Part shown: piece after piece, positions 18,325 to 27,681 of the stretch
Layout: every line of letters starts with the position of its first letter
How positions within the stretch are numbered: the first letter of the stretch is position 1
NCBI GenBank assembly: GCA_945882095.1
Contig: CAMCWF010000002.1
Coordinates: 124,001 to 188,000 of the forward strand
Reading direction: 5' to 3'
DNA length: 64,000 nucleotides
Source of the DNA: Chryseobacterium gleum
GTDB lineage: Bacteria; Bacteroidota; Bacteroidia; Flavobacteriales_D; Crocinitomicaceae
The notes under the pieces: generated by a model
Database searches by the model: none
Told to the model about the DNA's origin: nothing
Seen by the model: only the letters and a program-made list of their open reading frames with translations
Program-made: the position numbers and the translations under genes

Positions 18325-19095
18325 TTAACGGTTTTTTTCTTGACGAAGTTTTTCAAACATCGCAATTCCGGCAGCTACGCCTACGTTAAGTGAGCTAATG
18401 TTTCCGGGCATTGGAATGCGAACCCGCATGTCTGCCATGTTTATGATGTCTTGCGTAATTCCATCTTCCTCAGATCCCATCACAAGGGTTATCGGGCCAC
18501 GTAAATTCACACCGTCCAATTCTACCTTGGTTTTTTCCGTAACAGCGATGATCCGAATTCCATTTTGTTGAATGTAGAATAAAGAAGCCTTAAAATCATC
18601 GGTTTTACAAACTTTGATACGACTTAAGGCGCCTGATGAAGCTTTCAATGCATCCGCAGTCACGGTTGCTGATCCTTTGGTGGGTATTAACAAAGCATCA
18701 ACGCCCATACATTCCGCAGTTCTTCCAATCGCTCCGAAATTTCGTACATCCGTAATTCGGTCCAATGCCAAAATAAAAGGTTTCTTTTCCTCCATTACCC
18801 ACTGGTCGACCAAGGTTTCAATTTTTTCGTAGGCAATCGGTGAGATGTATGCAACAATACCTTGGTGATTTCCCTGTGTCAAACTGTTCAGCTTTTGCAC
18901 GGGAACGTATTGAATGAAATAGTTTTTGGAGGTCAAAAAAGTCCTGATTTCCTCGAATGCATCTTTGTCAATTCCCTTTTGGATCAGGATTTTGTTGATT
19001 TCCCGATCCGCCGCAACAGCCTCCTTGATGCTATGAATACCAAAGATGATATCTTCCTTGGGTTTGCGGACATACTTTTTGTGTTTCTCTTCCAT
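18325..19095 (-). CDS. rlmB: 23S rRNA (guanosine-2'-O-)-methyltransferase RlmB-like (SpoU family)
   Basis: FGIHSIKEAV, LDRITDVRNFGAIGRTAE, LVMGSEEDGI, IPMPGNISSLNVGVAAGI. Confidence 0.93.
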   Translation of the reverse strand: MEEKHKKYVRKPKEDIIFGIHSIKEAVAADREINKILIQKGIDKDAFEEIRTFLTSKNYFIQYVPVQKLNSLTQGNHQGIVAYISPIAYEKIETLVDQWVMEEKKPFILALDRITDVRNFGAIGRTAECMGVDALLIPTKGSATVTADALKASSGALSRIKVCKTDDFKASLFYIQQNGIRIIAVTEKTKVELDGVNLRGPITLVMGSEEDGITQDIINMADMRVRIPMPGNISSLNVGVAAGIAMFEKLRQEKNR

Positions 19096-19490
19096 TAAAT
19101 AAAATTATATGCTATGATTACATTTTCACCCAAAGTTAGGGCGATAGGACATGTTTTCCCTGCCCTTATGACGCGTTCGGTCGTTTTTTCATCCCAATTG
19201 TTTCCACGAAAATCCACATCCAAAACGAGTCGTTCTACTTTTCTTGGATTGCTCGCCATGTGCTTTTCCACCTTGATTTCCGCATGGTTAAAAGGAATGG
19301 AATGGGTTTGACAATAGATGCCAACAATGGTAAGAAAACAAGATCCCAACGAAGCAGCCAACAAATCTGTTGGAGAGAATAATTCCCCTTTCCCATGGTT
19401 GTCTATGGGTGCGTCCGTCAGTATTTTTGTCCCGTTCTCATGAATGCACTCATTCCTTAATGAACCTAAATACGTTATCGTTGTTTTCAT
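19095..19490 (-). CDS. OsmC family protein
   Basis: SPTDLLAASLGSCFLTIVGIYC, CPIALTLGENV. Confidence 0.88.
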   Translation of the reverse strand: MKTTITYLGSLRNECIHENGTKILTDAPIDNHGKGELFSPTDLLAASLGSCFLTIVGIYCQTHSIPFNHAEIKVEKHMASNPRKVERLVLDVDFRGNNWDEKTTERVIRAGKTCPIALTLGENVIIAYNFI

Positions 19491-19598
19491 GTATTAATAT
19501 AGAATGCAAAATTACAACTTATCGCGTTAACATCTAGAACGCTGTCCCTTTTGCTTTCGTGACTGTTTTTTCTTTAATTTTTACGAAATTTGTCCCCA

Positions 19599-20453
19599 AT
19601 GGAAAACAACATTCGAATCAAGAAGCCAAATTGGTTGAGGGTAAAATTACCCACGGGAGAAAACTACAAGAAAGTTAGGGGATTGGTGGATCAACATAAA
19701 CTCCATACCATCTGTGAAAGTGGAAGTTGTCCTAACATGGGCGAATGTTGGGGAGAAGGAACCGCTACTTTTATGATCCTTGGTAACGTCTGTACGCGTT
19801 CATGTGGCTTTTGTGGTGTGCAAACAGGAAAACCCCAAGAAGTGGATGTGTTCGAGCCAGGGAAAGTAGCACACAGTGTTAAAACCATGGAGATTAAACA
19901 TGCAGTACTTACCTCAGTTGACCGCGACGATTTAAAAGATGGAGGTTCTGAAATTTGGGTTCAGACCATCAAAGCAATCCGTCACCAATCTCCAGGTACG
20001 ACCTTAGAAACATTGATTCCAGATTTCGCTGGAAATTGGGAAAACCTTCAAGCCATTATTGACATAGCTCCCGAAGTAGTGTCTCACAATTTAGAAACCG
20101 TTAGAAGACTAACCAAACAAGTACGCGTACAAGCCAAATATGACCGCTCCTTAGAATTGTTATTTAGGTTGAAAAAAGGAGGTATGCGAACGAAATCAGG
20201 TGTCATGCTGGGATTGGGTGAAACCCATGAAGAAGTCCTTGAAACCTTAGAAGATTTACGCAATGTTTCGGTGGATGTGATTACCCTTGGTCAATATTTA
20301 CAACCATCCACTAAACACTTACCCGTTGCTGAGTTTATTACACCGGAAAGGTTTGAAGAATACCGTTTGTTGGGATTGAAAATGGGCTTTATGTATGTCG
20401 AAAGTGGACCCTTGGTTCGTTCGTCTTACCATGCTGAAAAACATGTGCGCTAA
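19599..20453 (+). CDS. lipA: Lipoyl synthase
   Basis: [36 protein letters not shown] radical-SAM and auxiliary cluster motifs; ATG at MENNIR. Confidence 0.96.
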   Translation: MENNIRIKKPNWLRVKLPTGENYKKVRGLVDQHKLHTICESGSCPNMGECWGEGTATFMILGNVCTRSCGFCGVQTGKPQEVDVFEPGKVAHSVKTMEIKHAVLTSVDRDDLKDGGSEIWVQTIKAIRHQSPGTTLETLIPDFAGNWENLQAIIDIAPEVVSHNLETVRRLTKQVRVQAKYDRSLELLFRLKKGGMRTKSGVMLGLGETHEEVLETLEDLRNVSVDVITLGQYLQPSTKHLPVAEFITPERFEEYRLLGLKMGFMYVESGPLVRSSYHAEKHVR

Positions 20454-20541
20454 AAATTTAATTTAAGGTGTGTGTTTTTGGAATTTTTCAGCATTTATTG
20501 CTAAATTGGCAGACTGAAATTGTTAAATTAATATAAATACA

Positions 20542-23499
20542 ATGAGAAAAAGAATGTATCTTGTTGGTACTCTGATGATTGCAACCATTTTAACAATGGT
20601 CGCAGGATACCAATTGCAAAAAGCAAACCTAGGTTCTTATGTTCAAAAGAATTTTTCTGATTTAGGTTCATCCGGATCAGGGAGCGAAGCGGAAGGTAAA
20701 GGTGCAGACAAAGCACTTGAATGGATGAAGGCGCGCTATGTCGATGTGAGTACCGGTCTACCCGTGACCCAAGAGAAATTGGCACAAATCCAGAAAGAAA
20801 TTTCCATGATGGATCGTTCTAAAAACATCAGTTTTATTGAACAAGGCCCAGATAACATTGGAGGAAGAACACGTGCCATTCAAGTGGACAGGTCAAACAT
20901 CAACCGTGTTTGGGCAGGAGGTGTTTCTGGGGGATTGTTTGTTTCCTTAAATAAAGGAAATCTATGGAATCGTGTAGAAGAATACTTTAATGCAGGTGCA
21001 AACCCATTCATTTCAAGCATGACGCAAACCAAAGACAATACGTTTTATGTTGCAACGGGATCCAACCAAGAAGGATGGAATGGAAACGGTGTTTGGTATA
21101 CAACGGATGCAGGGGCAAGTTGGACCGTAATTCCTGGAACAAATAATTGTACACAAATCGTAAGTTCAGACGTGGATGATTATGTGTGGATGGCAACTTC
21201 AACTGGGTTGAAAAAATGGAAATTGAACGATGCGGCTTTAACCTCGGTAACGGTAACGGCAGGATCTTGTACGTCACTTGAAATCTCTAAAGACGGACAA
21301 ATCGTTGTTTGTGCCTTTGCTTCTAACAAAACGTATGTATCCACAGATGGAGGTGCAAGTTTTTCTGATAAATCAGGAACCGCTGCAAACAACCTAGTGC
21401 CCAATGGTGCGCAAAGAATTGAATACGCAGTGTCTGCCATTAAAAACAGTTCAAACCACTATTCACTGTATGCCGTTCGTACAAATTCAAACCTACTAAG
21501 CATGCATGTCTCTCATGATGATGGACAAACTTGGACACAATTTGTAGGCGCTTCTGGTCCCCCAAGTGAATTTGACATTTTCCGTGATCAAGGAACGTAC
21601 AATTCAATTGTATCTGTTGTTCCCAATGACCCAGAACAAATTTTAATCGGTGGAATTGACATTTGGAGATGGAAACAAACCGTAAACAATCCTCCTTCCG
21701 GTGGTTTCCAAAAGATTTCCCTCTGGTCGATATCTCCAAGTTCTTCTATCTATGTCCATGCAGATAACCACGAAATGAAATGGGATGGCAACAACCGTTT
21801 CTACGCTGGAAATGATGGAGGTGTAAGCATCACAAACAATTATGGATCAACTTGGTTTGTAGCCAACAGAGGGTATAACGTAACCCAGTTTTACGGAATA
21901 GCCTTTGATCGTGATGGTGCCGTAATGGGTGGAACACAAGACAATGGAACCCTTTACAACAATCATACACTTTCGACTTATCAAGAATTTAGAGAAGTGA
22001 ACGGTGGTGATGGTTTTGAATGTGAGATTTCTTATTTTAATCCTGCAGTAATGTTCTCTACCATTTATTTCAACAACATTTCTCGTTCAGGAGACAAGGG
22101 GAATACATGGAATTCATTTGAACCATTGTTGCCAGGTTCTTATGATCCGGCAGGTACAGACGAAAGCCCTTACCATCCTTTTCATTCTGAAATTTTCTTG
22201 GCAGAATATTTTGATCCGAATTCTGAAGATTCTGTGACGTATGTTCCAACCAAAAATTATGCAAATGGTAACTTAATCCGCATACCTAGTAAATCTTCAG
22301 GGGATTCTATTTCTTATTTCACCCCTACGCCTTTGTATTTTGATGATACCTTGCACTACAATCCAGCTTTGACAGCGGGGGGCATCAACTATGGACAAAA
22401 CGCAGCAACAGGAGAAGTTGTAGCCATGGGATCTGATACAGTGGTTTACAATGTTACCTGGGATACCCTTCGCGTTGCGGATCCTTTTCAATCTTGGTTT
22501 TTAGTGTATGTTAATGCCAATGGTGGTGAATTATGGGGTACAAGAAATGCCCTTAGGTTATCCGTAACTTCCGTTCAATGGGCTTGCATCGCACGTGGAA
22601 TTGGCGGTGGCTTGTTTAACAGTGTTGACGTAGAATTTACAAAAGATTTAGAGCATTGTTACGTGAGTGCAGGAAGCGGTGTTTGGAGAATTGATGGTTT
22701 AGGCAGTGCCTACAGCAGCGATCCAAATTTCATAGCAAAAGTTGGGTATGTGGGAACAGGACCTACGGGGACTACGCCAACCTTTACCTCTGCAGTGAAA
22801 ATTACCACAACCAATTATGAGGGACTCGCCGTGAATCCGTCCAATCCAAATGATATCGTATTGTTTACCGGATTTGGAGGAACGAACAAGCGTTCTTTGA
22901 ATGCCACCAATGCCGTTCCTACCTTTACTACCTTGGGTAATATTTTACCTTCCAACCAACCAGCTTGTTATGATGGTATCATTGACAGAGATGATCCAAA
23001 CATCATCGTAGTTGGAACTTCAAACGGTGCATTTGTAACCGAAAACGGAGGTGCTTCGTGGGAGAATGCTTCAGCAGGTTTCGAAGGTACGCCTGTGTAC
23101 GAGGTAAGACAAAGTTGGAGAACGTTCCAAGAAGGAAATAACCGTCCTGGCGAAATCTACATTGGAACCTTTGGTCGTGGAATTTGGAGCTCAGAGGCAT
23201 ACTTAGGATTGGGAGAAAACGGTTCAAGTACCAACTCGAAATTTGATACGAAATTACTTACCTACCCGAATCCAACACGTGACAACACAACCTTGTCCTT
23301 CCAATTGGAGAAAAGCGGAAACGTTTCAGTGAATGTATATTCTATCACGGGTATTTTGGTGAAATCAATCGTTCGTAACCAAATGTCTGCCGGAGAAAAC
23401 ACATTGTTTATCGATGGAAATGAACTTTCAGCTGGAACTTACATCGTGAAACTGGTATCTGGAAAACAGAGTGAATCAGTGAAATTCATGAAATTCTAA
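20542..23499 (+). CDS. Large secreted protein with sortilin/BNR-like repeats and T9SS type-A C-terminal domain
   Basis: Asp-box-like repeats (STDGGASFSD, TTDAGASWTV, ENGGASWEN); C-term LLTYPNPTRDNTTLSFQLEKSGNVSVNVYSITGILVKS. Confidence 0.85.
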   Translation: MRKRMYLVGTLMIATILTMVAGYQLQKANLGSYVQKNFSDLGSSGSGSEAEGKGADKALEWMKARYVDVSTGLPVTQEKLAQIQKEISMMDRSKNISFIEQGPDNIGGRTRAIQVDRSNINRVWAGGVSGGLFVSLNKGNLWNRVEEYFNAGANPFISSMTQTKDNTFYVATGSNQEGWNGNGVWYTTDAGASWTVIPGTNNCTQIVSSDVDDYVWMATSTGLKKWKLNDAALTSVTVTAGSCTSLEISKDGQIVVCAFASNKTYVSTDGGASFSDKSGTAANNLVPNGAQRIEYAVSAIKNSSNHYSLYAVRTNSNLLSMHVSHDDGQTWTQFVGASGPPSEFDIFRDQGTYNSIVSVVPNDPEQILIGGIDIWRWKQTVNNPPSGGFQKISLWSISPSSSIYVHADNHEMKWDGNNRFYAGNDGGVSITNNYGSTWFVANRGYNVTQFYGIAFDRDGAVMGGTQDNGTLYNNHTLSTYQEFREVNGGDGFECEISYFNPAVMFSTIYFNNISRSGDKGNTWNSFEPLLPGSYDPAGTDESPYHPFHSEIFLAEYFDPNSEDSVTYVPTKNYANGNLIRIPSKSSGDSISYFTPTPLYFDDTLHYNPALTAGGINYGQNAATGEVVAMGSDTVVYNVTWDTLRVADPFQSWFLVYVNANGGELWGTRNALRLSVTSVQWACIARGIGGGLFNSVDVEFTKDLEHCYVSAGSGVWRIDGLGSAYSSDPNFIAKVGYVGTGPTGTTPTFTSAVKITTTNYEGLAVNPSNPNDIVLFTGFGGTNKRSLNATNAVPTFTTLGNILPSNQPACYDGIIDRDDPNIIVVGTSNGAFVTENGGASWENASAGFEGTPVYEVRQSWRTFQEGNNRPGEIYIGTFGRGIWSSEAYLGLGENGSSTNSKFDTKLLTYPNPTRDNTTLSFQLEKSGNVSVNVYSITGILVKSIVRNQMSAGENTLFIDGNELSAGTYIVKLVSGKQSESVKFMKF

Positions 23500-23520
23500 G
23501 AACCTGAATTTATATTTTGA

Positions 23521-23544
23521 AAGGCGGAGAAATCCGCCTTTTTT
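23521..23544 (+). terminator. Intrinsic terminator (AAGGCGGA-GAAA-TCCGCCTTTTTT)
   Basis: 8-bp perfect stem plus T run. Confidence 0.87.
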
Positions 23545-23622
23545 ATTTACATAGGTTTTTTCACTGCACCTTCGAGCTATGTATGGATTGCGCAGAATCC
23601 CATAAGCGTGATATACAATGAA

Positions 23623-23636
23623 TTGATTTAGGTCAA
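23623..23636. promoter_or_regulatory. Candidate FNR/Crp-type box TTGATTTAGGTCAA
   Basis: One mismatch to TTGAT-N4-ATCAA; 69 bp upstream of the Crp/Fnr start codon. Confidence 0.5.
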
Positions 23637-23704
23637 CAACATGACGTCTATCCTGTCGTAGTTTGAGAGGGTTTTTCGTTACATTTGTTAATACCCCAAA
23701 ACGC

Positions 23705-24394
23705 ATGTTAGAAAAAGACCACAGAAACATTACTTGTAGCACCTGTAGAAAAAGAAAGGAAAGTTTACTTGTGGGATTGGAGCAAAACGAGGTTACCCAT
23801 CTTGAGGACCATAAAACTTGCAGTTACTATAAAAAAAATCAATCTTTGTTTTTAGAAGGTTCTTATCCTCGAGGTGTTTTTTGCATCAATGAAGGGAAGG
23901 TTAAGATTTTCAAGCGAGGGGACGGTGGAAAAGAGCAAATCATTCAAATCGTAAAAGGGGGAGAATTGGTAGGTTTCCGCGCCTTATTTTCTGAAGATTA
24001 CTACAAAGTTTCTGCAGAAACTTTGGAAGATTGCAACATCTGTTTTATCCGAAAAGAGGATTTTATGTCCATGATGGATACCAATCCAATGTTGCGCAAC
24101 GGAATCCTAAAAGAAATATCTACAGAGCTGGCGGATCGTGCAGATTTTATCACAAACATGGCCCAGAAATCGGTTCGTGAACGGTTGGCTTTTGCCCTGT
24201 TGATGCTTATGGATATTTACGAAGACGAACCCATCAATCTGTCGAGAGAGGACATGGCCAATTTTGTAGGTACAGCCACAGAAACCTTGATTCGCTTATT
24301 GAAAGAATTGAAAACCGAAGGGTTGATCGAAATTCAAACACGGAAAATTACCGTATTGGATCGCAAAAAACTCTTGGACATCGCTGGTCATTGA
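23705..24394 (+). CDS. Crp/Fnr family transcriptional regulator with N-terminal cysteines
   Basis: ITCSTCRKRKES; cNMP-like fold; HTH SREDMANFVGTATETLIRLLKEL. Confidence 0.9.
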   Translation: MLEKDHRNITCSTCRKRKESLLVGLEQNEVTHLEDHKTCSYYKKNQSLFLEGSYPRGVFCINEGKVKIFKRGDGGKEQIIQIVKGGELVGFRALFSEDYYKVSAETLEDCNICFIRKEDFMSMMDTNPMLRNGILKEISTELADRADFITNMAQKSVRERLAFALLMLMDIYEDEPINLSREDMANFVGTATETLIRLLKELKTEGLIEIQTRKITVLDRKKLLDIAGH

Positions 24395-24951
24395 TTGCAA
24401 ATGCGTACAAAGTTTTCAATTAGAATGTATCCGTAATTCCCCGAAACTTCTGGGTGAAATTGAACCCCATAAATAGGTTTGGATTCATGTTGCATAACTT
24501 CATTAATACAATCATCTGAATTTGCTACCAATACAAAGTCTTTGGGAATGGAAATGCCTTCGCAATGGTCTTCCATCATTTCAAAAATAGCAGGTAAGCG
24601 ATCCAAAAGCGGAGAATCTACAAATTGTTCGATTTCATTATAGCCTCTGCATTCTTTCATTCGGTCTCCTTGTGCCTCGAATAGCAACCCGATGATCTGA
24701 TGACCAAAACAAATCCCTAAAATTGGCATCGTGGCTTCTTTCACCCAGTTAATCTTTGATAAGAAGGGATCTACATCTTCCTCTGTAATCAGAATCGGCG
24801 CACCTGAAAATATTACGCCTGAATAGGTTGAAAGTTGGGATTCATCAACTTCAAAAAAGGGAACTGTATCAAAATCGCAATATTCGTCTACTGCAGATTC
24901 AATGTCTGGTGTTTTTTGACTTCCGCAATCAATGATCAATATTTTTTTCAT
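24388..24951 (-). CDS. Class I glutamine amidotransferase (GMP synthase glutaminase-like)
   Basis: LGICFGHQIIG nucleophile motif, GVQFHPEVSG. Confidence 0.82.
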   Translation of the reverse strand: MKKILIIDCGSQKTPDIESAVDEYCDFDTVPFFEVDESQLSTYSGVIFSGAPILITEEDVDPFLSKINWVKEATMPILGICFGHQIIGLLFEAQGDRMKECRGYNEIEQFVDSPLLDRLPAIFEMMEDHCEGISIPKDFVLVANSDDCINEVMQHESKPIYGVQFHPEVSGNYGYILIENFVRICNQ

Positions 24952-26049
24952 TTATTGATTTGAGGTGATTACAATTCTACAACGAATTGGCTTGTGGTCA
25001 GAGAAATTATTTTGAAAAATCTTAAAATCTGAGCATTCTATTCCTTCGGAACGAAAAATATAATCGATCCTTCCAGCAGGAATTCTCCCATTATAGGTGG
25101 ATCCCAGTCCCCAAGAGGCTTCACGGAATCCATCTGTAAGTTTGTTTTGAAATTGATTGTAGGTATAGGACATTGGGGTATCATTGAAATCTCCACAAAC
25201 CAAAACTGGGTATGGGGAACTTTCCATGTGCTCGATCACTTTTCTCGCTTGATCCGCTCTTTTTGAACTTGCGGTCTGCATCTTTCTAAAACCAATTCGT
25301 AGTTTTTCAATCCTTCCAAGGTCCGTTTTTTTTCCTGTTTCACTCAGACGAATGGACTGGAGGTGTACATTGTAAATTCTGAAAGTATCCGAATGTGCAA
25401 CGATGTCTGCAAAAATACAATAGTTAAAGTCCATCATGCTTTGACTTTCAAAAATGACATCACCCCTTGCAATCATTGGGTATTTAGAAAAAATAGCGAT
25501 GCCAAAATTCCTTCTTCCATTCTCGTTATGCGCACTTCGCTCGTGATAATCAACGGATTTTAAAATTGTTTTGATCGAATCAAAAGTCTCGAATTCTGTA
25601 GGTTTATCTTGTCTATAATATTCTTGAAAACATGCCACATCTGGTTGCTCAGCGCGAAGAAATTGAAAAATACGGTCGCGGGACGCAGTTGTACTGGCGT
25701 CGTACAAACCAAAAAGTCGGACATTATAGCTCATTATGTAAATCGAATTTTTAGCTGGACTGCCCTGAAAAAAGGAGAATCCCACTAGGCGCAAATGAAA
25801 CTTTATGCCAATTACCAAAAGAATCAAGCATATATATTTCCAATTGGATTTCTTAATAAACCAGAAAAGGGTAATCAAAATTACAATGAGAACCCAAATA
25901 GGGTAGGATAGTCCAAAAAACGGAAGAAAAGGTACCGTGTCGGGATGGAAATAAGGTGCACAATAACCAAAAACCAGGCACAGCAATGCCATAGAGGTAA
26001 GTACCTTCATAATCCTTCCTGAAGTGATGGCTTTTGGATTATTCATCAT
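24952..26049 (-). CDS. Endonuclease/exonuclease/phosphatase family membrane protein
   Basis: MSYNVRLFG, CFQEYYR, VCGDFNDTPMSYTYN, SDHKPIR; N-terminal TM segments. Confidence 0.88.
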   Translation of the reverse strand: MMNNPKAITSGRIMKVLTSMALLCLVFGYCAPYFHPDTVPFLPFFGLSYPIWVLIVILITLFWFIKKSNWKYICLILLVIGIKFHLRLVGFSFFQGSPAKNSIYIMSYNVRLFGLYDASTTASRDRIFQFLRAEQPDVACFQEYYRQDKPTEFETFDSIKTILKSVDYHERSAHNENGRRNFGIAIFSKYPMIARGDVIFESQSMMDFNYCIFADIVAHSDTFRIYNVHLQSIRLSETGKKTDLGRIEKLRIGFRKMQTASSKRADQARKVIEHMESSPYPVLVCGDFNDTPMSYTYNQFQNKLTDGFREASWGLGSTYNGRIPAGRIDYIFRSEGIECSDFKIFQNNFSDHKPIRCRIVITSNQ

Positions 26050-26908
26050 TGCTTTGATTGAAAAGAAAATCTTTTTCGTTTTTAGTTAAGGATTCATAAC
26101 CTGATTTTGAAATTTTGTCAAGAATCGCATCGATTTTCATTTGTTTTTCGCGCTTTTCGGCGTTGTATTGCTCATCTGTTTTTGGACGTCGTTTTTGGGT
26201 TTTCTGAACGGTATTCTTCGCAAACAAATTAGACACTAAATTCACTGGATTGTTGCTGCTCATTATGTTCCTTGTCGCTAAAAATCCGAACAAAGCTCCC
26301 CCTATATGTGCAAAATGTGCAATGTCGTCTTCACCAACAATCCCAACAATGTCCTTAATGATGAAAAAGAGGGCAAAAACAAAAATAGGAACGGATATCA
26401 ATCCAAAAATACTTACCGGGGTTTGTGGACGGTAGAAGGATACGGCTGCAAAAATCGCCATGATTGATCCGCTTGCGCCAAGTACAAAGCTGCTGTTTTC
26501 GGGTAAAACAATGGCTGCCAGAACCTCAAACAATGACCCCGTTACGCCCCCAAGTATGTAGGTGATTAATAGTTTATTTGCACCAAACAACTGTTCGTAA
26601 TAGGTCCCTGCGAAATACAAAAACAACATGTTGAATAAAACATGACTAAAGGATAAATGAACGAAAATGGAAGTGAAAATCGTCCAAGGATGTGTCAGCG
26701 CGCTTAGCCAGTTCGTATTTAATGCAAAAACCTGTTCGAGGTAATATTGGGTATCGCCTCCAAATTTAAATAGCGTTGATATTCCAAGAATGAGTTGTAA
26801 AACCACAAATACAATGCAGTTAGCAACCACTAACTTTAGGGTCATTGAACCTTTTGTTAATTGGTCTTTTACGTTTTTAAATTCGGTTTTAAACTCGCTG
26901 CTTTGCAT
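26039..26908 (-). CDS. Rhomboid family intramembrane serine protease
   Basis: GASGSIMAIFAAVSF nucleophile; AHFAHIGGALFGF His. Confidence 0.9.
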   Translation of the reverse strand: MQSSEFKTEFKNVKDQLTKGSMTLKLVVANCIVFVVLQLILGISTLFKFGGDTQYYLEQVFALNTNWLSALTHPWTIFTSIFVHLSFSHVLFNMLFLYFAGTYYEQLFGANKLLITYILGGVTGSLFEVLAAIVLPENSSFVLGASGSIMAIFAAVSFYRPQTPVSIFGLISVPIFVFALFFIIKDIVGIVGEDDIAHFAHIGGALFGFLATRNIMSSNNPVNLVSNLFAKNTVQKTQKRRPKTDEQYNAEKREKQMKIDAILDKISKSGYESLTKNEKDFLFNQSNDE

Positions 26909-26910
26909 CG

Positions 26911-27681
26911 CTAGTAAAAATTAGAGCGGTCGGTTTTTCGCCAATACAATACCATAATCGCCCCTACAATCGCCCCTCCAAGATGGGCTAAATGCGCCAC
27001 TTGGTCTGTTGGACTGTTCTTGAATGACAGATAGATTTCCAATAGAATGTAGGCTCCGAAAAGGTATTTTGCTTTCACTGGAATCGCGAAATACAATAAG
27101 AACTCCATGTTAGGAAAAAGGATGGCGAAAGCAGCAAGTACACCGAAAACAGCTCCCGATGCCCCAAACATGGTCACCCTCGTTAAATCAAAGTAGCGCT
27201 GAATTCCTTCACCAGATGCCAATTGTTTCTCATTGAAATAAGAATTTAAAGCATCTACTGTGTTCGCATCCGAAGTATTACGAATAATGTTGTCGATGCT
27301 TTCCATCGGGTAATTCATTGACAAAGAATGCCTTAATTCATAGATTTGGTAAACCCCAATTCCGTTGTGTAAAATGAAAGCACCAAGTCCGCAGAGGATG
27401 TAGAAAATAAAAAAACGTTTCGGTCCCCACAATCGTTCTAAGTGACCACCTAGCATAACAAACAACCACATATTCATCAAAATATGGAGAAAGTTCTCGT
27501 GAATAAACATATGGGTGATTGCTTGGTAAGGCTGGAAATCAGGTGAGTTGAGGTAATGCGCGCCTAAAATGGTGCGAAGGTTGATTCCTTTTGATTCTAA
27601 AAATAAAGTAACCAAAAAGAACAGAACGTTCAGAATCATTAGGTTCTTGGTAACTTGAGGTATATTGTTTAAAAAGTTCAT
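26911..27681 (-). CDS. Rhomboid family intramembrane serine protease
   Basis: GASGAVFGVLAAFA; VAHLAHLGGAIVG. Confidence 0.92.
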   Translation of the reverse strand: MNFLNNIPQVTKNLMILNVLFFLVTLFLESKGINLRTILGAHYLNSPDFQPYQAITHMFIHENFLHILMNMWLFVMLGGHLERLWGPKRFFIFYILCGLGAFILHNGIGVYQIYELRHSLSMNYPMESIDNIIRNTSDANTVDALNSYFNEKQLASGEGIQRYFDLTRVTMFGASGAVFGVLAAFAILFPNMEFLLYFAIPVKAKYLFGAYILLEIYLSFKNSPTDQVAHLAHLGGAIVGAIMVLYWRKTDRSNFY

